Shown here in pieces: positions 5,770 through 9,636 of a stretch of 9,636 nucleotides of DNA. The DNA lies in the NCBI GenBank assembly GCA_050011895.1, contig JBEKIF010000114.1, forward strand, positions 1-9,636. Reading direction: 5' to 3'. The position numbers and the translations under genes are program-made. Below the pieces are notes generated by a model. It ran no database searches. It was not told the origin of the DNA and saw only the letters and a program-made list of their open reading frames with translations. The stretch is from DATBGO01 sp050011895. Lineage in GTDB: Bacteria; Actinomycetota; Actinomycetes; Streptosporangiales; Streptosporangiaceae. Position 1 is the stretch's first letter. Each line of letters starts with the position of its first letter.

Positions 5770-8370
5770 CTATATTTCTGCCGCGCCGGCCACGCCCAGC
5801 CGGGCGGCGTGCGCGGCGGCGGCCTCGCGGGTCGGGGTGCCGAGTTTGGCCAGCACGGCGGAGACGTGGTGGTCGACGGTCTTGGCGGAAAGGAACAGCT
5901 TGGCGGCGATCTCGGCGTTGCTGTGCCCGGCGCTGATCAGGTCGAGCACCTCACGTTCGCGCCGGGTCAGCCCGAGCGGATCGGCCCGGGTCGCGGTCCG
6001 CGGCCCGGCCGGGATCGAGCGGAAGCCGAGCTGGCGCATCTTGTGCCGGGTGAGCTGGGCAGCGGCCGGGGCGCCCAGGCCGGTGAAGATCTGCAGCGCC
6101 TGGCGCAGCGCCGCTTCCTCGCTGGCATCGTGCAGGGCCAGCGCGGCCTCATAGGGGCAGCCCAGGCCGGCCCACACCCGGGCGGCTTCGGCCCACTCGC
6201 CGGCCACCTGCAGCCGGCAGGGCCCGGCCAGCTCCCCGCGCGCAGACCGGGGCGAACCGGTGCGCCGCAGCCAGGCGCCGATCTCGCCGCGGTCCCATTC
6301 ATCCGAGCCAGCCGACACGTCATCGGCCAGCTCAGCCTCGCGGATGGCTTGCGCCGTCTGTCCCTGCAGCCAGTACGCTCCGGCGCGGGCCAGCCGTACC
6401 GGAATGATCCACTGTGGCTCAGCGCTGGCGTCCGCGGCCGCCGCCGCCTCATCGAGATACCCCCAGGCATCCGGCTGGCCGCGCCTGGCCCGGATTACGC
6501 CGAGCACGTGCAGCGGGTGGAGCCGGTACAGCGAAGACAGGTCGGCGCCGGCCAGCAGTTCGGTGCTGAGCGTTACCGCCTCATCCCAGCGCCCGGTCCG
6601 CTCCAGGGCAGCTGCCCGCTCTCCCCGCAGGAAGGCGGCGTGCGAACCGAGCTCGTGCTCCTCGCAGTGGGAGATGCCATCGGTGTAGTACCGCTCCGCC
6701 TCGGCGAATCGCCGCTGGTCGGCATACGAGCAGTAGAGGTTCGCGAAGGCCCGCCCCGTCTCGTTGTCAAGACCCGCGGCGAGCGCGATGTCCAGCGCCC
6801 GGCGCAGGTACCCGGTCCACTCGCCGCCCGTCCGGGCAACCGAGCAGCCCTGGGTATTGAGCGCATCGCTGAGCACATCGAGCGCGCCCAGCGGTTCGGC
6901 GATCGCCTGTGCCCACACCGCCAACTCGATCGCCGCAGGATGCTCGCTGAAACACATCCGCGTGCTGGCAAGGCGGGAATACGCATGCGCGAGCTCGGCC
7001 ACGGGTCCGAGCGGCTCGAGGACCCTCACCGCGGCCTCGGCTGCGGCGACCGAATCAGGGCCCCGGCCCAGATGCTGCAAGGCGAAGGACAGGTTGCGCA
7101 ACGTGTCGCCCTCGCGCAAACGGTCACCGGCCTGACGCCACAACGCCAGCGCCTGCTCGCCGGTGTCGACGGCGCCCTGGAACCGGCCGAGCAGCATCAG
7201 CTCGTAAGCAAGCCCGTCATAAAGCCCAGCGGTCACGCCCGGGCCGGCTTCGGCGGCACAGCGCAGGGCGCGCTCGAACTGCGCAGCCGCCTCCCGGTGC
7301 GAGGCCAGCCCGGCGGCCTGGCGCGCGGCGCGCGGCGCATGGTGCAACACCGCCGGCCGGTCGCCCGCGGCCTCGGCGTGAAACGCCATCCGGGCATCGT
7401 CGTCGCATCCCAGCGAACCAAGAGCAGCCAGGATCCGGGCGTGGACGGCGCTGCGGCGGTGCGCCGGGATCGCCTGTTCCACCGCGAGCCGGGCGATCTC
7501 ATGGCGGAACCTCAGCCAGCCGCCATCCTCAGCGAGCAGCCCGGACGCGAGAATCTCATCCACGGCCGCCGGCGGACACGCCACGACAGACGTCAGCAGG
7601 TCCAGCTCCACGCGAGCGCCGATCAGCGCCGCCACGTCCAGCACCTCACGGGACCCGCCGCTCAGCCGCGCCGCCCGAGCCAGCACCGCATCGCGCGCCG
7701 ACGAAGGGACGACGCCCAGTCCCGCCTGCACCACTTCAGTGACGTAGAAAGGGTTCCCGCCGGTCAGCCGGTACAAGGCGGCCGCCTCAAGACCGCTCCC
7801 GCCAGCCAGGATCCGCACCGCGTCCGCCGACAGCGGCGCCAGCTCCACCCGCCGGGTCGACCGCTGCGTGGCCAGGTCACCAAGCGCAATACGGAGCGGA
7901 TCGTCCGCCGCCAGGCCATCGTCGCGGTAGGTGGCGATCAGCAGCACCGGCGCAGCCCGCAGCCGCCGGCCAAGGAACCGCAGCATGTCGACGGTCGCCT
8001 CATCCGCCCAGTGAACGTCCTCCACAACCATGATGTTCAGCGTTCCGGATTCGCTGACCTGGCGCAGCAGAGCGCGGAACAGATCCTCACGGGCCGCGCC
8101 GGCCCGGCAAAGATCTTCCAGTTCCCCGCCGAGGGTGCTGGCCAAGTCGAACAGCGGCCCGAGCGGGCTGGGGGTGAACAGGCCATCGCAGGCCCCCCAC
8201 GACCAGCAGGCATCCGCCAGGTCATCGTGCAGCCGCTCCACCAGGGACGACTTGCCGACACCCGCCTCCCCGGCCACCAGGACCAGCCGCCCCTCGCCCC
8301 GCCGTGCCTCGCGCGCGTAGCCGGCCAGCGACGCCAGAGACGCCTCCCGCTCCAGCAACTGCATGCTCAC
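5770..8370 (-). CDS. LAL-family transcriptional regulator (AAA ATPase + LuxR HTH)
   Basis: This 866-residue protein is a large ATP-binding regulator of the LuxR family (LAL, related to MalT). Such proteins bind ATP, usually sense a ligand or partner, and activate transcription, often of secondary-metabolite or sugar genes in actinomycetes. Walker A is GEAGVGKSS (residues 34-42), and Walker B is IMVVEDVHWAD (~113-123). A long helical, TPR-like middle region (about 330-780) carries repeats such as GRFQGAVDTGEQALALWRQ and RRFAEAERYYTDG. The C-terminal LuxR helix-turn-helix is at 801-844, LTRREREVLDLISAG through NAEIAAKLFLSAKTVDHHV. GTG 8370 is used as start because AGGGGA lies four bases upstream; ATG 8364 is the alternative. 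No biosynthetic cluster is visible in the window, so its target is unknown. A cluster of GTGATC palindromes lies 330 bp upstream. Confidence 0.95.
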   Translation of the reverse strand: MSMQLLEREASLASLAGYAREARRGEGRLVLVAGEAGVGKSSLVERLHDDLADACWSWGACDGLFTPSPLGPLFDLASTLGGELEDLCRAGAAREDLFRALLRQVSESGTLNIMVVEDVHWADEATVDMLRFLGRRLRAAPVLLIATYRDDGLAADDPLRIALGDLATQRSTRRVELAPLSADAVRILAGGSGLEAAALYRLTGGNPFYVTEVVQAGLGVVPSSARDAVLARAARLSGGSREVLDVAALIGARVELDLLTSVVACPPAAVDEILASGLLAEDGGWLRFRHEIARLAVEQAIPAHRRSAVHARILAALGSLGCDDDARMAFHAEAAGDRPAVLHHAPRAARQAAGLASHREAAAQFERALRCAAEAGPGVTAGLYDGLAYELMLLGRFQGAVDTGEQALALWRQAGDRLREGDTLRNLSFALQHLGRGPDSVAAAEAAVRVLEPLGPVAELAHAYSRLASTRMCFSEHPAAIELAVWAQAIAEPLGALDVLSDALNTQGCSVARTGGEWTGYLRRALDIALAAGLDNETGRAFANLYCSYADQRRFAEAERYYTDGISHCEEHELGSHAAFLRGERAAALERTGRWDEAVTLSTELLAGADLSSLYRLHPLHVLGVIRARRGQPDAWGYLDEAAAAADASAEPQWIIPVRLARAGAYWLQGQTAQAIREAELADDVSAGSDEWDRGEIGAWLRRTGSPRSARGELAGPCRLQVAGEWAEAARVWAGLGCPYEAALALHDASEEAALRQALQIFTGLGAPAAAQLTRHKMRQLGFRSIPAGPRTATRADPLGLTRREREVLDLISAGHSNAEIAAKLFLSAKTVDHHVSAVLAKLGTPTREAAAAHAARLGVAGAAEI

Positions 8371-8701
8371 AGTGTCCCCTCACCAGCGCCCAGTGCCAAC
8401 CGGTGACCCCGGCGCAGCCGGCCAACGTGGCGGCTTCTGGAACCCGGACCCGCGGCGCGATGCTGAGCCAGCACCCTGCGCTCGGCACGAGTTATCCCGT
8501 CAGCCACACCGCCGTCACCCTGCTGGTCGTCGTTGCGCTCGCGATGGATCACCAGGCCCCGAATCCAGCCTTCCCAGCACCAATCGCACCCCAGGTAGTG
8601 AACGCACAGAACTCTCCATCTGCACCCAGCCATCTACCGCAGCGCGGCCCGCATCAGTCACACCTAATCGGCGTTCGGCGCGCATTAGCCCGGTTAACCA
8701 C
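8371..8701. other. Upstream region of the LAL gene, no gene seen
   Basis: No gene is supported on either strand. A minus-strand frame of 57 codons (~8510-8683) reads MRAERRLGVTDAGRAAVDGW, vaguely like the end of a winged-helix protein, but its third codon positions are not GC-rich and it has no ribosome site, so it may be a decayed remnant or chance. No clear promoter is recognised for the LAL gene. Confidence 0.35.
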
Positions 8702-8729
8702 CACGTGATCGATCACTGCGCGTGATCAC
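8702..8729. promoter_or_regulatory. Cluster of GTGATC palindromes upstream of the LAL gene
   Basis: Three perfect palindromes overlap or follow each other: CACGTG (8702-8707), GTGATCGATCAC (8705-8716) and GTGATCAC (8722-8729), with TGCGC between the last two. The repeated half-site GTGATC suggests a binding site for a dimeric regulator, perhaps cooperative. It sits about 330 bp upstream of the LAL start, far for a promoter-proximal operator. The sequence is seen; the regulatory role is inferred. Confidence 0.4.
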
Positions 8730-8739
8730 TGAGCCATGG

Positions 8740-8777
8740 GGGTTCAAGTCGGTTTTCATAGGGTTCGAGTCGGTTCC
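8740..8777. repeat. Tandem 17-bp repeat beside repeat copy B
   Basis: GGGTTCAAGTCGGTTTT (8740-8756) and GGGTTCGAGTCGGTTCC (8761-8777) match at 14 of 17 positions. Copy A has one such unit at 1873-1889. They resemble a tRNA T-arm (GGTTCRA), but no tRNA can be built around them. Confidence 0.6.
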
Positions 8778-8813
8778 GCTGGCCGTCAAGCCTGGCTCTG
8801 GCCACTGAATCAT

Positions 8814-8945
8814 TCCGGACCAGCAGCTGCCCTAGGCGGCAGGCAGCGTTTCTGCACGTCAGAGGGTGTACGACCTATCCGTCTGCCGGAGATCGACGTC
8901 GGCGCTGTAGCACATAGAGCAATGTGGGGATACGGGGTCGATCTC
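8814..8945. repeat. Direct repeat copy B (~130 bp, structured)
   Basis: Partner of 1926-2055. The same internal hairpin CACAT (8911-8915)/ATGTG (8922-8926) and the long stem GAGATCGAC (8889-8897 region) with GTCGATCTC (8937-8945) are present. Where copy A has a G-C pair (2002-2056), copy B has A-T (8890-8944), so the stem is kept although both bases differ. The first inverted repeat is slightly longer here: GCTGCC/GGCAGC (8826-8831/8842-8847). The copy lies about 130 bp 3' of the serine recombinase stop and carries no reverse transcriptase piece. Confidence 0.85.
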
Positions 8946-9078
8946 GGACACATTAATTCCCCATATCCGCGCGTTTCCGGGCATGCCGGACCGTCACCCG
9001 CGCGCAGACTCCCGCCGACGCCAGGCGATCGGCGTTCCGTGCTTCTTATCCTTCCTGGTCAGGGCTTTGCAGCCAGAG

Positions 9079-9636
9079 TTAGCTTGCCTTTACGGTGACG
9101 GTCTTGGCAGTCTCGGGGATGCGCGCCTGCAATGCATTGGCGGCCGGGTTCCAGGTGAGGGTGATCTCGTGCTCGCGCAGGTACCCGATCACCTCGCCTG
9201 GGCTTACCGTGCCCGTTACGTGGGCTCCGGCTCGGGTCCGGCGCCGGGCCCGCGTGGCGGGGGTGGTGAGAAACAGATGCAGGGCGGGCAGGTGCGGAAG
9301 CAGCTTGTCCTCGCGGATATAGGTGTTCTTCGGCCGGGACGGGTCGGGCGCCATGGCGCTGGTACGGCCGTGCCGACACCGGTACGCGGCTTTCCCGTTG
9401 GACCAGGCAGATTCCATCCGCCGCCCGCACAGCCCGCAGGCAAGCAGCCCGGCAAGCAGGTACCGGCGGAGCACGGGCTCATCTTGCGGTACCGGACCAC
9501 GCGAGGCGTTGATGTCTTGCGCGGCGACGAAGTCGTCCTCGCTGACCAGGGCCGGGTGCGCGGGCCGGTGGGAGATGACCCATCCGTCGGGCAGGTTCCA
9601 ACGCTGCACCGGCTTGTGCCCGAGGGTCACATTGGC
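9079..9636 (-). CDS. Large serine recombinase, C-terminal part (N-terminus outside window)
   Basis: The visible 185 residues are the C-terminal part of a large serine recombinase (resolvase/invertase superfamily), enzymes that integrate or excise DNA via a serine-linked intermediate. The first residues, NLPDGWVISHRPAHPALVSED, are the end of the Recombinase domain. The zinc ribbon follows as GLLACGLCGRRMESAW, then AYRCRHGRTSA (Cys, Cys, Cys, His). A segment like PKNTYIREDKLLPHLPAL and a short C-terminal region to TVTVKAS follow. This order is common in actinobacterial recombinases. The catalytic serine domain lies beyond base 9636, so activity cannot be judged. The stop (9079-9081) is intact. 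No partner gene is visible; the repeat copy B lies 3' of it. Confidence 0.9.
   Translation of the reverse strand, partial: ANVTLGHKPVQRWNLPDGWVISHRPAHPALVSEDDFVAAQDINASRGPVPQDEPVLRRYLLAGLLACGLCGRRMESAWSNGKAAYRCRHGRTSAMAPDPSRPKNTYIREDKLLPHLPALHLFLTTPATRARRRTRAGAHVTGTVSPGEVIGYLREHEITLTWNPAANALQARIPETAKTVTVKAS

Noticed and set aside
5191..8406. A 1071-codon open frame on the + strand opposite the LAL gene
   Set aside because: It is composed of Arg, Gly, Gln and Pro-rich text with no domain, and its openness follows from the GC-rich codon bias of the real gene on the other strand.
8740..8777. tRNA gene suggested by GGTTCAAG/GGTTCGAG
   Set aside because: No acceptor, D-arm or anticodon arm can be drawn around either T-arm-like unit.
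8736..9098. + strand 120-codon frame over repeat copy B
   Set aside because: The same frame in copy A does not stay open, and the repeat shows structure rather than codon preference.
1..9636. CRISPR array
   Set aside because: No series of short repeats with regular spacers was seen; only two long repeat copies and one tandem pair exist.

Overview
The window is very GC-rich, with strong G/C preference at third codon positions. It carries families typical of high-GC Actinobacteria: a LAL-type LuxR regulator, IS110-family DNA with an AAGGAG-led transposase, a GYD protein, and a large serine recombinase of the type common in Streptomyces and relatives. I would place it in an actinomycete chromosome (Streptomyces, Frankia or Streptosporangiales-like); the species cannot be told from the sequence. 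The region looks accessory: two mobile-element remnants, a long imperfect direct repeat and two frameshifted genes lie within 9.6 kb.

Left part (1-2060, + strand genes): the 3' part of an ABC exporter ATPase overlaps, by one base, an ABC-2 type permease whose reading frame is broken by an apparent one-base deletion near 883. A small single-TM protein with its own good ribosome binding site follows. Directly after it lies a short minus-strand fragment of a group II intron reverse transcriptase, fused to the first copy (A) of a ~130-bp repeat.

Middle (2100-4640): a stretch rich in perfect hairpins leads into an IS110-family element. The element's left leader can form three successive hairpins (a candidate bridge RNA), and its DEDD transposase is frameshifted near 3583. 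Next is a short gene for a GYD-domain protein with a plausible promoter, followed by about 730 bp without a confident gene but with clear inverted repeats.

Right part (5320-9636, minus strand): an 866-residue LAL-family ATPase/LuxR regulator is followed 99 bp downstream by a small secreted or membrane-anchored protein. A 28-bp near-perfect palindrome just after that gene is a likely terminator, so the two genes probably form a unit. Upstream of the regulator is ~700 bp of non-coding DNA with a cluster of GTGATC palindromes and the second copy (B) of the repeat. The window ends in the C-terminal part of a large serine recombinase.

The least expected features are the 130-bp repeat pair, whose ends fold into a long stem with one compensatory base-pair change between copies, the probable IS110 guide RNA, and the palindrome cluster upstream of the LAL gene. 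The repeats bracket ~6.9 kb holding the IS110 copy, the GYD gene and the LAL unit. Whether this bracket is a mobile or deletable segment is inference only.
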